From Bacteroidota bacterium (GTDB taxonomy: Bacteria; Bacteroidota; Bacteroidia; UKL13-3): a DNA stretch of 64,000 bases. Of this stretch, positions 56,443 through 63,158 are shown in pieces; position 1 is the first letter of the stretch, and every line of letters starts with the position of its first letter. The stretch is from positions 1 to 64,000 of the forward strand of contig JAZKBU010000009.1 of assembly GCA_040388375.1 (NCBI GenBank), given 5' to 3'. Position numbers and translations under genes: made by a program. Below the pieces are notes generated by a model that worked only from the letters and a program-made list of their open reading frames with translations, was not told where the DNA came from and did no database searches.

Positions 56443-56910
56443 CAGCACAACTGTAAGCACAGCTTACTGAGGCGTGCTGTAAATAATAATGCATCCTTTG
56501 CGTATGCAAAGGGCATTGTTTGTAAGGTTCTCCCAAATGGGAAAAAGTATTAATCCCCCAAGCACAAGGGTAAGCAAAGCTTACTGAGGTGTGCTGTAAA
56601 TAATAATGCATCATTTGCGTATGCAAAGGGCATTGTTTGTAAGGTTCTCCCAAACGGGAAAAAGTATTAATCCCCCAAGCACAAGGGTAAACACAGCTTA
56701 CTAAGGCGTGCTATAAATAATAATGCATCATTTGCGTATGCAAAGGGCATTGTTTGTAAGGTTCTCCCAAACGGGAAAAAGTATTAATCCCCCAAGCACA
56801 AGGGTAAACACAGCTTACTAAGGCGTGCTATAAATAATAATGCATCATTTGCGTATACAAAGGGCATTGTTTGTAAGGTTCACCAAACAGGAAAAAGTAT
56901 TAATCCCTCC
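56443..56910. repeat. Four-copy 117-bp tandem repeat
   Basis: GCTTACT anchors recur at 56462, 56579, 56696 and 56813, exactly 117 bases apart, with copies differing at only a few positions until the last degenerates after ~56880. Each unit holds a near-palindrome TTTGCGTATGCAAA and ends GGGAAAAAGTATTAATCCC. Because 117 is divisible by three, repeats create open frames that I regard as non-coding. The rest of the 920-base gap 56197-57116 holds this array, a CCCCGGCCGTTAGGCTGGGG-type hairpin at ~56411 and a leader copy. Confidence 0.9.
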
Positions 56911-56926
56911 TACTCAAAAAAACAAA

Positions 56927-57034
56927 CCTGAATAGCTATTAAACTCCCCTATTGGGCGACTTGGATATGTAAATAAATAAAATACTTTTGTTAAATAAAC
57001 CCTTACAAATTCAGGGTTATATACAAGTTAGCGG
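56927..57034 (+). promoter_or_regulatory. Repeated cassette leader, copy 1
   Basis: TTG (56961)-N19-TACTTTTG (56983-56990), then an ACCCT…AGGGT hairpin in the transcript, then CAAGTTAGC. It shares ~90 bases with copies at 59959 and 60871 and a shorter version at 62304. It lies before the YdeI-like gene. Confidence 0.8.
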
Positions 57035-57116
57035 TCACTATAAAGCGACACATACCCAATTGACAATCTAAGCGAAAAAAATGGCAAATTTTGAACAACT
57101 TTATAAATGAAATAAA

Positions 57117-57683
57117 TTGACAACTAACAAGACACTTAATATAAAAACAAGAACAGAATGGCGAAACTGGCTTCAACAGCATTTTAACATGGAGAACGAG
57201 GTTTGGCTGATTTATGCTAAAAAGTCAACTGGCGAAAAACGAATTCAATATAATGATGCAGTTGAAGAAGCGCTATGTTTCGGTTGGATAGACAGTACAA
57301 ATAAAACCCTTGACAAAGACCACACGATTCAACGATTTACTCCACGACAAACCAAAAGCAGTTATTCACAACCTAATAAAGAACGACTGAAATGGTTAGT
57401 TGAAAACAATTTAATTCATCATTCATTTCTTAAAACAGTTCAAGAAGTCATATCAAAGGAGTTTGTTTTTCCTTTGGACATTTTAGATGAAATAAAAAAA
57501 GATAAAACAGCTTGGGAAAATTATAACTTTTTTTCAGACTCCTACAAGCGAATACGAATTGCATACATTGAAGGTGCAAGAAAACGACCAGAAGAATTCA
57601 CCAAACGACTGACTAACTTTATTCAAAAAACACGAGACAACAAACTTATTTCAGGCTTTGGTGGAATTGACAAATATTATTAA
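57117..57683 (+). CDS. YdeI/OmdA-family protein
   Basis: A 188-residue protein of the YdeI (OmpD-associated/bacteriocin-protection) family: TRTEWRNWLQQHF…EVWLIYAKKSTGEKRIQYNDAVEEALCFGWIDS, then a helical C-terminus (GARKRPEEFTKRL). Biochemical role unknown. The start is TTG at 57117, just after an in-frame stop; the next ATG would remove the conserved TRTEWRNWL stretch. It is the first gene after leader copy 1. Confidence 0.82.
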   Translation: MTTNKTLNIKTRTEWRNWLQQHFNMENEVWLIYAKKSTGEKRIQYNDAVEEALCFGWIDSTNKTLDKDHTIQRFTPRQTKSSYSQPNKERLKWLVENNLIHHSFLKTVQEVISKEFVFPLDILDEIKKDKTAWENYNFFSDSYKRIRIAYIEGARKRPEEFTKRLTNFIQKTRDNKLISGFGGIDKYY

Positions 57684-57728
57684 CCTGAACAAAGGCAGAC
57701 TTTAACACGACAGAAAAACAATGAACCG

Positions 57729-57814
57729 CTAAAAGCACATTTGCGATAGGTGCGGTTTCGTGCTCCGCATCAATATTTGTAGTAAAATGCCCCCAACGCA
57801 AAGCCTGAAATGGT
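57729..57814. repeat. attC-like dyad element after the YdeI gene
   Basis: CTAAAAGCACATTTGCG…GGTTTCGTGCTCC aligns with the element at 61651. Its right part (CCCCCAACGCAAAGCC) is the loosely conserved partner. Position after a gene and inverted words recall integron cassette ends, but the sequence is degenerate. Confidence 0.45.
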
Positions 57815-57854
57815 TACAGACAAATTGAACAAACAACAGTAACAACCTAAAACA

Positions 57855-58433
57855 ATGCAAGACATACTATTTGACTTTATATCAAAATATATTTCGCTAA
57901 CAGAAGATGAAAAGAACGCACTCGTTTCTTTGGACCTATTTCGCTCGGTAAAGAAAGGATCTATTTTACTCAAAGAAGGGCAAAAATCGAAGGAAAGCTA
58001 CTTTGTTATAAAAGGCTGTATCCGCACCTATTATATTTTAGATAGTGAAGAAAAAACTACGGCTTTCTACACAGAAATGGATACTTTGACACCTCCTTGT
58101 GTAGTAAACAAAACTCCGTCCGAATATTATATAAGTTCTACAGAAGACACGATGCTTCTGGTTTCAAATATCGATATGTCAGTAGAAGTAAATAGTAAAT
58201 TTCCAAAGTTTGATATCATGTGTAGAATGTTGTCAGAAGAATTGTTAGCTAAACAACGAATAGACTTTGACGAGTTTAAGACCTCCTCACCTGAACAACG
58301 ATACCTAAACTTACTACAAAACAGACCTGACCTTATTCAGCGTGTGCCACAACACCAATTAGCGAGTTATTTAGGTATCAAACCTCAATCATTAAGCAGA
58401 CTAAGAGCAAGACTACTTGAAAAAAAGAGTTAA
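57855..58433 (+). CDS. Crp/Fnr-family transcriptional regulator
   Basis: A 192-residue regulator. The N-terminal cyclic-nucleotide-binding jelly roll (GSILLKEGQKSKESYFVIKGCIRTYYI) is the sensory domain, and the C-terminal HTH (VPQHQLASYLGIKPQSLSRLRARL) binds DNA. No Fnr-type cysteine cluster is seen, so the effector is unknown. It is followed within 74 bases by two paralogous outer-membrane genes that share a palindrome-like upstream site, so it may control them. Confidence 0.88.
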   Translation: MQDILFDFISKYISLTEDEKNALVSLDLFRSVKKGSILLKEGQKSKESYFVIKGCIRTYYILDSEEKTTAFYTEMDTLTPPCVVNKTPSEYYISSTEDTMLLVSNIDMSVEVNSKFPKFDIMCRMLSEELLAKQRIDFDEFKTSSPEQRYLNLLQNRPDLIQRVPQHQLASYLGIKPQSLSRLRARLLEKKS

Positions 58434-58440
58434 AACGTAT

Positions 58441-58488
58441 TTCTTAACTTAAGTGATCGAGTTGTTGTAATTAGCCAATCTACTTTTG
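58441..58488 (+). promoter_or_regulatory. Promoter and putative operator of first OMP paralog
   Basis: TTCTTAACTTAAGTGATCGA (58441-58460) contains an ACTTAAGT dyad; TACTTTTG at 58481-58488 is the -7 element. Nearly identical to 59181-59228 upstream of the paralog. Confidence 0.55.
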
Positions 58489-58507
58489 CTGTATCATTTA
58501 AAAAGAT

Positions 58508-59125
58508 ATGCAGAAGAAAATTTTATTCATTGGATTAGCCATAGTGTTGGCAAGCAGTTTACAGGTGAATGCACAAGGTGCTAAACAAGACAGCACCTAT
58601 AAAAAGTGGTTTATTGGGACTACCCTATATCTGTTGGGGAATTTTGTTGAAGAACACAACCCTGAGTATATACAAATAAATGCAGGGTACAGAATTACAC
58701 CTAAAGACGTTATTCATTTTAGATTTAAAAGATCAGTTTATGATTGGCCTTTGGGTACACCTTGGGGAAAAATATTTGATGGGACGGAAGATACCTATCC
58801 CGGACATGCACGGATACTTGCACCTACATTAGGATACCAGCGATTTTGGTGGAAAGGACTCTATACATCCCTTTATGCATTGAATGCTTTTGAAAAATAC
58901 ATGGATAAGGATAATAAAAAGATTGGAAATGGATACACGTTATATCTAGACTTCTATTTGGGTTACCAGTTTACCTTTTTTAAAAACCGCTTCTTTTTTG
59001 AACCCGCTATTGGATGCAGTTATTGGCCGCTAAGAACCGGTGTTCCGGAATCTTTTAAAACAGCAGAAAAAAAATGGCCTAACTACTTTATTCAACCCGG
59101 ACTTGATTTTGGATTTAAATTTTAG
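58508..59125 (+). CDS. Outer-membrane-like protein, paralog A
   Basis: A 205-residue protein with a signal peptide (ILFIGLAIVLASSLQVNA) and beta-strand pattern: DSTYKKWFIGTTLYLLGN, INAGYRITPKDVIHF, LGYQRFWWKGLYTSLYAL, FFEPAIGCSYWPLR, ending LDFGFKF (terminal Phe). It is a clear paralog of the next gene (same motif order). Likely an 8-10 strand barrel of unknown role, possibly regulated by the adjacent Crp-type protein. Confidence 0.78.
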   Translation: MQKKILFIGLAIVLASSLQVNAQGAKQDSTYKKWFIGTTLYLLGNFVEEHNPEYIQINAGYRITPKDVIHFRFKRSVYDWPLGTPWGKIFDGTEDTYPGHARILAPTLGYQRFWWKGLYTSLYALNAFEKYMDKDNKKIGNGYTLYLDFYLGYQFTFFKNRFFFEPAIGCSYWPLRTGVPESFKTAEKKWPNYFIQPGLDFGFKF

Positions 59126-59180
59126 CATCCTAATTGAGAAATTAACCGGAATATCTAAAATTAAAAAAGAGTAACTTCAT

Positions 59181-59228
59181 TTCTTAACTAAAGTGAACGA
59201 TTTTAAAGTTATTGCCAATCTACTTTTG
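59181..59228 (+). promoter_or_regulatory. Promoter and putative operator of second OMP paralog
   Basis: TTCTTAACTAAAGTGAACGA (59181-59200), same as the site before paralog A apart from three changes, and TACTTTTG at 59221-59228, about 30 bases before the ATG. Confidence 0.55.
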
Positions 59229-59258
59229 CGCCATCATTTAACAACAAAAATAATAGCT

Positions 59259-59882
59259 ATGCAAAAGAAAAAAATTATGCTCTTCATTGCACTTTTAAGT
59301 ACTTTTTCAATCAACCTTAAAGCACAATATGCTAAAACAGATAGCACTTACAAAAGGTGGTTCGTTGGGAGTACCTTATTTTTATTAGGAAATTTAGATA
59401 ATGTAAACCCACCGGGCTTTGCCCAACTCAATGTTGGTTATCGTATTACAGGAAAAGATGTAATTTCACTTGAACTAATAACTTGGAAACATGCTTGGCC
59501 TCTTGGTATTAACCCATTTTATAATAAGGCATACGGAACTCCTGAAGAGAAATTTCCCGGTTATATAAGAGAATACGGAATTGGCCTAGCCTATCAAAGG
59601 TATATTTGGAAAGGCCTGTACCTGGCAGTGCATGCAACGCCTATGTGGCAAACATTTAACAATGAAAACGGTGATAAGGTTGGAAACGGTTTTATTATAT
59701 TCAACACTAACCGAATTGGCTACCACTTTAAACTCTTGAATGATCGGTTTTTTATAGAACCATCACTAGGTATTGCTGGTCGTGCTTTTTACACAGAAAT
59801 GCCTGATGGATTTAAACAAAAAGATGACAAGTGGCCAAAATATACGCCTGAACCAGGGCTACATTTTGGATATAATTTTTAA
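59259..59882 (+). CDS. Outer-membrane-like protein, paralog B
   Basis: A 207-residue paralog of the preceding gene: MQKKKIMLFIALLSTFSINLKAQ signal, DSTYKRWFVGSTLFLLGN, LNVGYRITGKDVISL, YQRYIWKGLYLAVHA, PSLGIAGRAF and terminal LHFGYNF. The start at 59259 is chosen because the frame upstream runs through the promoter. A perfect palindromic terminator follows. Tandem duplication with divergence is the likely origin. Confidence 0.8.
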   Translation: MQKKKIMLFIALLSTFSINLKAQYAKTDSTYKRWFVGSTLFLLGNLDNVNPPGFAQLNVGYRITGKDVISLELITWKHAWPLGINPFYNKAYGTPEEKFPGYIREYGIGLAYQRYIWKGLYLAVHATPMWQTFNNENGDKVGNGFIIFNTNRIGYHFKLLNDRFFIEPSLGIAGRAFYTEMPDGFKQKDDKWPKYTPEPGLHFGYNF

Positions 59883-59897
59883 TGGATTAATCCCTAA

Positions 59898-59931
59898 CAG
59901 GTTTCAATAGTACTATTGAAACCTGTTTATT
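59898..59931 (+). terminator. Terminator hairpin, copy 1
   Basis: A perfect 28-base palindrome (half CAGGTTTCAATAGT) followed by TTTATTTTA, 15 bases after paralog B. The same palindrome and its next ~30 bases recur at 60800, also just ahead of a leader copy. Confidence 0.82.
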
Positions 59932-59958
59932 TTATACTAATTGAGTTGTTATAAAGAA

Positions 59959-60066
59959 CCTGAATAGCTATTAACCCCCCCTATTGGGCAACTTGTATAT
60001 GTAAATAAATAAAATATTTTTGTTAAATAAACCCTCACAAATTAAGGGATATATACAAGTTAGCAG
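59959..60066 (+). promoter_or_regulatory. Repeated cassette leader, copy 2
   Basis: TTG (59993)-N19-TATTTTTG (60015-60022), then ACCCTCACAAATTAAGGG hairpin and CAAGTTAGC. Closely matches copy 1, then homology stops. It drives the LysE-family gene. Confidence 0.8.
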
Positions 60067-60085
60067 TAATGCAATACAACAACAG

Positions 60086-60700
60086 ATGACGACAGACTAT
60101 TTAATTAAAGGATTAATAATTGGCTTTTCAATAGCAGCTCCGGTTGGACCAATAGGTGTATTGACCATTAAGCGAACATTGACAGAAGGACGAATTTCAG
60201 GTTTTGTTACCGGAATGGGTGCCGCATTAGCAGACGCAGCTTATGGCGCAGTGGCAGGATTTGGCTTAATTGCAGTTTCGTCTTTTTTAATCTCACAGGA
60301 ATTTGTAATAAAACTTATTGGTGGCCTATTTTTATTGTACCTGGGCGTAAAGTCATTTATTAGCAAACCCGCTACAAAGGAAGCTGCCGTTGCAAGCAAA
60401 GGTCTTTTAAATAATTTTATTTCTACATTTTTCTTAACCCTTACCAATCCTTCTACCATATTATCGTTCATAGCTATTTTTGCCGGACTTGGATTAGCTT
60501 CTACCTCTGCAAACTACTTCTCCTCCATGGCTATTGTTTTTGGAGTGTTTATGGGTTCTGCTATTTGGTGGTTTATATTGAGTTCCATAGTTAGTTTTTT
60601 TCAATCTAAAATTACACCCGACAAACTGATTTGGATAAACAGACTTTCTGGTTTAATTTTAGGTTCATTTGGACTCTTCGCATTATACTCAATTAGGTAG
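60086..60700 (+). CDS. LysE/RhtB-family amino-acid exporter
   Basis: A 204-residue inner-membrane exporter of the LysE/RhtB family: APVGPIGVLTIKRTLTEGRISGFVTGMGAALADAAYG, the family's hallmark loop, then LGVKSF and TLTNPSTILSF. Six helices are apparent. Substrate unknown, typically amino acids or analogues. The ATG at 60086 is used; upstream ATGs lie inside the leader. The gene sits between two copies of the terminator-leader module, as in a cassette. Confidence 0.88.
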   Translation: MTTDYLIKGLIIGFSIAAPVGPIGVLTIKRTLTEGRISGFVTGMGAALADAAYGAVAGFGLIAVSSFLISQEFVIKLIGGLFLLYLGVKSFISKPATKEAAVASKGLLNNFISTFFLTLTNPSTILSFIAIFAGLGLASTSANYFSSMAIVFGVFMGSAIWWFILSSIVSFFQSKITPDKLIWINRLSGLILGSFGLFALYSIR

Positions 60701-60727
60701 TAATATTAAATGCTGAATGCACTACCA

Positions 60728-60748
60728 CTAACACACGTTTGGTGTTAG
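60728..60748. repeat. Dyad after LysE gene
   Basis: CTAACAC-N7-GTGTTAG hairpin. The left arm plus ACGTTTGG matches the TAACACRCRTYTGC-like words after other cassette genes (57729, 61651, 62251). Confidence 0.5.
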
Positions 60749-60781
60749 TAGGCGGACGGACGGTGAGAATAAAAGTATTAA

Positions 60782-60803
60782 CCCCTCCAACTCCACAAAC
60801 AGG
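60782..60803. other. Copy of the tmRNA 3'-end sequence (candidate att site)
   Basis: CCCCTCCAACTCCACAAACAGG matches the tmRNA 3' end and following bases (CCCTCCAACTCCACCAAACAGG at 21161-21182) with a single-base deletion. It directly abuts terminator copy 2. It could be the right end of the integrated element or an unrelated repeat; the words just upstream resemble the unit end of the 117-bp array. Confidence 0.4.
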
Positions 60804-60833
60804 TTTCAATAGTACTATTGAAACCTGTTTTAT
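60800..60833 (+). terminator. Terminator hairpin, copy 2
   Basis: The same 28-base palindrome as at 59898, followed by TTTTATTTTATACTAATTGA, about 100 bases after LysE. Confidence 0.82.
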
Positions 60834-60870
60834 TTTATACTAATTGAGTTGTTATAACACACACCTTGCG

Positions 60871-60970
60871 CCTATTAAAACTCCCCTATTGGGCAACTTG
60901 GATATGTAAATAAATAAAATACTTTTGTTATATAAAGCCTGACACCAATCAGGGTTATGTAAAAGTTAGC
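60871..60970 (+). promoter_or_regulatory. Repeated cassette leader, copy 3
   Basis: TTG (60898)-N19-TACTTTTG (60920-60927), then CCTGACACCAATCAGGG hairpin and AAAGTTAGC. The hairpin bases differ from copies 1-2 but still pair. Confidence 0.8.
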
Positions 60971-60979
60971 ACCAAGTAT

Positions 60980-61624
60980 ATGACAAAAACCCTATTAGTA
61001 ATATTTCTTCTTTCCTTCGGCCTGAAATCATTTTCACAAGACACCAATAATTTAACTAAAGACTCAACTAATTTTAACAAAAAATATATAGCTTGGTTCT
61101 ACCCGTCCCGTGCTACACATGTATATGGCTTAAACATCGATTTTTGGTTTAAAGAAGGTCTTTGGTATCAAAATACTTACCCGACAATAAATGGTGTTGA
61201 CATTAACCTTAATCCCTTAGTAATATTTACACCAATAATGATGTTATTATATTCTGCTGATTCTGCTTTCAATAGCCCACCAACATTAGCAATGACAGAC
61301 ACCATCGACTTCTCAAAGTTTAAGCAAATTAATGGTATTCAAATCGCCCTACTCAATATGGATGCAACAATTATTAATGGATTAAACATTAATGCTTTTG
61401 CAAGTAGAGAAACTGGCACCAGAGGTGTAACAATCTCGCTTTTATCTAATAAGGAATATTTTACTAACGGACTTACTTTGGCATTATTCGGAAATCATAA
61501 TACTAAATGTAAAGGTGTCCAACTCGGACTTGTTAATTCATGTAGACAACTAAAAGGGATTCAATTTGGACTATGGAATAAAAACCAGAAACGTTCATTA
61601 CCACTAATTAATTGGTGCCTTTAG
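60980..61624 (+). CDS. LA_2272-type surface repeat protein
   Basis: A 214-residue exported protein (signal LLVIFLLSFGLKSFSQ). Repeated GLNI/GIQIAL/GVTISL/GLTLALF/GVQLGLVN units with a terminal LKGIQFGLWNKN…LPLINW give a regular beta helix or barrel pattern, as in LA_2272-family surface repeat proteins. Expected at the outer membrane; role unknown. Follows leader copy 3 within ten bases of GTTAGC. Confidence 0.75.
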   Translation: MTKTLLVIFLLSFGLKSFSQDTNNLTKDSTNFNKKYIAWFYPSRATHVYGLNIDFWFKEGLWYQNTYPTINGVDINLNPLVIFTPIMMLLYSADSAFNSPPTLAMTDTIDFSKFKQINGIQIALLNMDATIINGLNINAFASRETGTRGVTISLLSNKEYFTNGLTLALFGNHNTKCKGVQLGLVNSCRQLKGIQFGLWNKNQKRSLPLINWCL

Positions 61625-61650
61625 ACAGACTACTGAAATAAAAACAACAC

Positions 61651-61792
61651 CTAACAGCACATTTGCAATAGACGAGGTTTCGTGTTCCAAAGACATCCCG
61701 ATAGCTATCGGGATTGTGGTTACGGAAAGTTCAGTTCTCCGAATGAACATTTGTGCTGAAAAGCCCCATCTCAAATCTGCAAACCGTTATGA
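61651..61792. repeat. attC-like dyad element with internal palindrome
   Basis: CTAACAGCACATTTGCAATA…GGTTTCGTGTTCC at the left and ACATTTGTGCTGAAAAGCCCC…AACCGTTATGA at the right form nested inverted repeats. A perfect 20-base palindrome (half ATCCCGATAG) occupies 61695-61714. Its left arm matches the element at 57729. Confidence 0.5.
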
Positions 61793-61801
61793 CCAATTGT
61801 A

Positions 61802-62248
61802 ATGACCACAGAAAATAAAGTAATTAAAGTAAAAGACACTAGCATAATAGGAAAAGCAATTATAGTGACATGCTTATTCCCTCTTATTTTCATGACCTTT
61901 TCTGTTCTACTTAATCTAAGTTACCTTTTGACAGCATTAATTACATTGACAGTATTGGGGATTGCCTTTACTTTTTTTGTAAGACACATTAAAAAAAATG
62001 AAGATGTATATGAATTAATTGCAGACAATACTTCCATCTCAATTAAAAAATCCAAGACTTTTGGCTGGCATGACATTGAAAAAATTGAAACCTTTAGCCG
62101 CAGACCAATTGGACATCGAATGGCTAAAAAATACATTAAATTGGTTCTTAAAGACGGTGAAATAATAGTTTTGGACGCTTCTAATTATGATATTTGGTAC
62201 GAAGACCTAAAAGAAGAACTTCTTTCACTAAGGAGAATGAACAACTAG
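61802..62248 (+). CDS. Small membrane protein with PH-like domain
   Basis: A 148-residue protein with two adjacent helices (~17-36 and ~40-61) and a cytoplasmic beta-rich domain (YELIADNTSISIKKSKTFGWHDIEKIETF…KYIKLVLKDGEIIVL) resembling bacterial PH-like or STM3941-type proteins. Typical of small cassette-borne proteins; function unknown. Confidence 0.68.
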   Translation: MTTENKVIKVKDTSIIGKAIIVTCLFPLIFMTFSVLLNLSYLLTALITLTVLGIAFTFFVRHIKKNEDVYELIADNTSISIKKSKTFGWHDIEKIETFSRRPIGHRMAKKYIKLVLKDGEIIVLDASNYDIWYEDLKEELLSLRRMNN

Positions 62249-62303
62249 GCATAACACGCGTCTGCCGCAAGTATCGCCAACTTATTGTAACCCCAAAACC
62301 ATA

Positions 62304-62375
62304 AATTAAAAGCCCGTTTTACAACTTGTATACGTAAATAAATAAAATACTTTTGTGATATAAAGCCTAACACCA
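62304..62375 (+). promoter_or_regulatory. Repeated cassette leader, copy 4 (shortened)
   Basis: TTG (62326)-N19-TACTTTTG (62348-62355), followed by AAGCCTAACACCA and then the start codon. The second hairpin half and GTTAGC are missing; its downstream part follows copy 3 (AAGCCTGACACCA) rather than copies 1-2. Confidence 0.7.
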
Positions 62376-63158
62376 ATGACAGAACCCATTAAGACAATAA
62401 CACAATTCCTTGAAAATATCGAAGAATTGACAACTAAAAACGAAAAGCTTTGGTTTCGTGGTTTAGAGAGCAACAAGCATAAACTTTGTCCTTCTATTTT
62501 TAGACCGCCTTTTTCTTCATCAAACGAAGAACAATTTTTAAACAAATTTAAGTCAAGAGCAATCCCTTTTATAGAATCAAACTATCAAAACTATGACTAT
62601 TGGCATTGGTTGTTTTTGATGCAACATCATGGAGTACCAACAAGACTTTTGGACTGGTCTTCAAGTGCTATAACAGCTTTAGCATTTGCAGTTTTATATC
62701 GTGATGGAAAATATAAAGATGATGATGCAGTAGTATGGTGTTTGAATCCAGTTATCTTAAACGATGAAAATCGTATCCGTATGAAATTGTCTCCAACAGA
62801 AATCATACCTGATATTACTCTCAAAAAGGAATTAATGCCAACCTACAAATTCAATCCTACTGGAATTGTTAAATATCCAATTGCAATCACAGGACCATTA
62901 AACAGTGCTAGAATTGTTGCACAAAAAGGAACATTTACATTATTTCCAGATACCACTGCTTTCAATCTTGAAGAAACAGATGACTCAAGTAGTTTTTTGA
63001 CAAAAATTACTATTTCTAAAGAAAGTGTAGAAAATATAAAAAGACAGCTTTCAACTTTGGGGGTTACTGAGAGTACAATTTTCCCAGAACTTCCTAGCCT
63101 TGGACTTGAAATTAAAAGAGAATTTATTGATTCATTAAATCCACTAACTAATGTTTAA
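62376..63158 (+). CDS. FRG-domain protein
   Basis: A 260-residue FRG-domain protein: LWFRGLES near 25, then WLFLMQHHGVPTRLLDWSSSAITALAFAVLY, the full FRG signature. FRG proteins are abundant in defence islands and mobile regions; activity is unsettled. It overlaps a DUF262 gene by 8 bases, so the two form a coupled pair. Confidence 0.85.
   Translation: MTEPIKTITQFLENIEELTTKNEKLWFRGLESNKHKLCPSIFRPPFSSSNEEQFLNKFKSRAIPFIESNYQNYDYWHWLFLMQHHGVPTRLLDWSSSAITALAFAVLYRDGKYKDDDAVVWCLNPVILNDENRIRMKLSPTEIIPDITLKKELMPTYKFNPTGIVKYPIAITGPLNSARIVAQKGTFTLFPDTTAFNLEETDDSSSFLTKITISKESVENIKRQLSTLGVTESTIFPELPSLGLEIKREFIDSLNPLTNV

Noticed and set aside
56420..56653. Minus-strand 77-residue frame inside the tandem repeat
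   Set aside because: It exists only because 117 is a multiple of three; the peptide is a low-information repeat and no promoter or family supports it.
56443..56910. Possible CRISPR array
   Set aside because: Units are 117 bases with no unique spacers between short repeats, and no cas genes are present; this is a plain tandem repeat.
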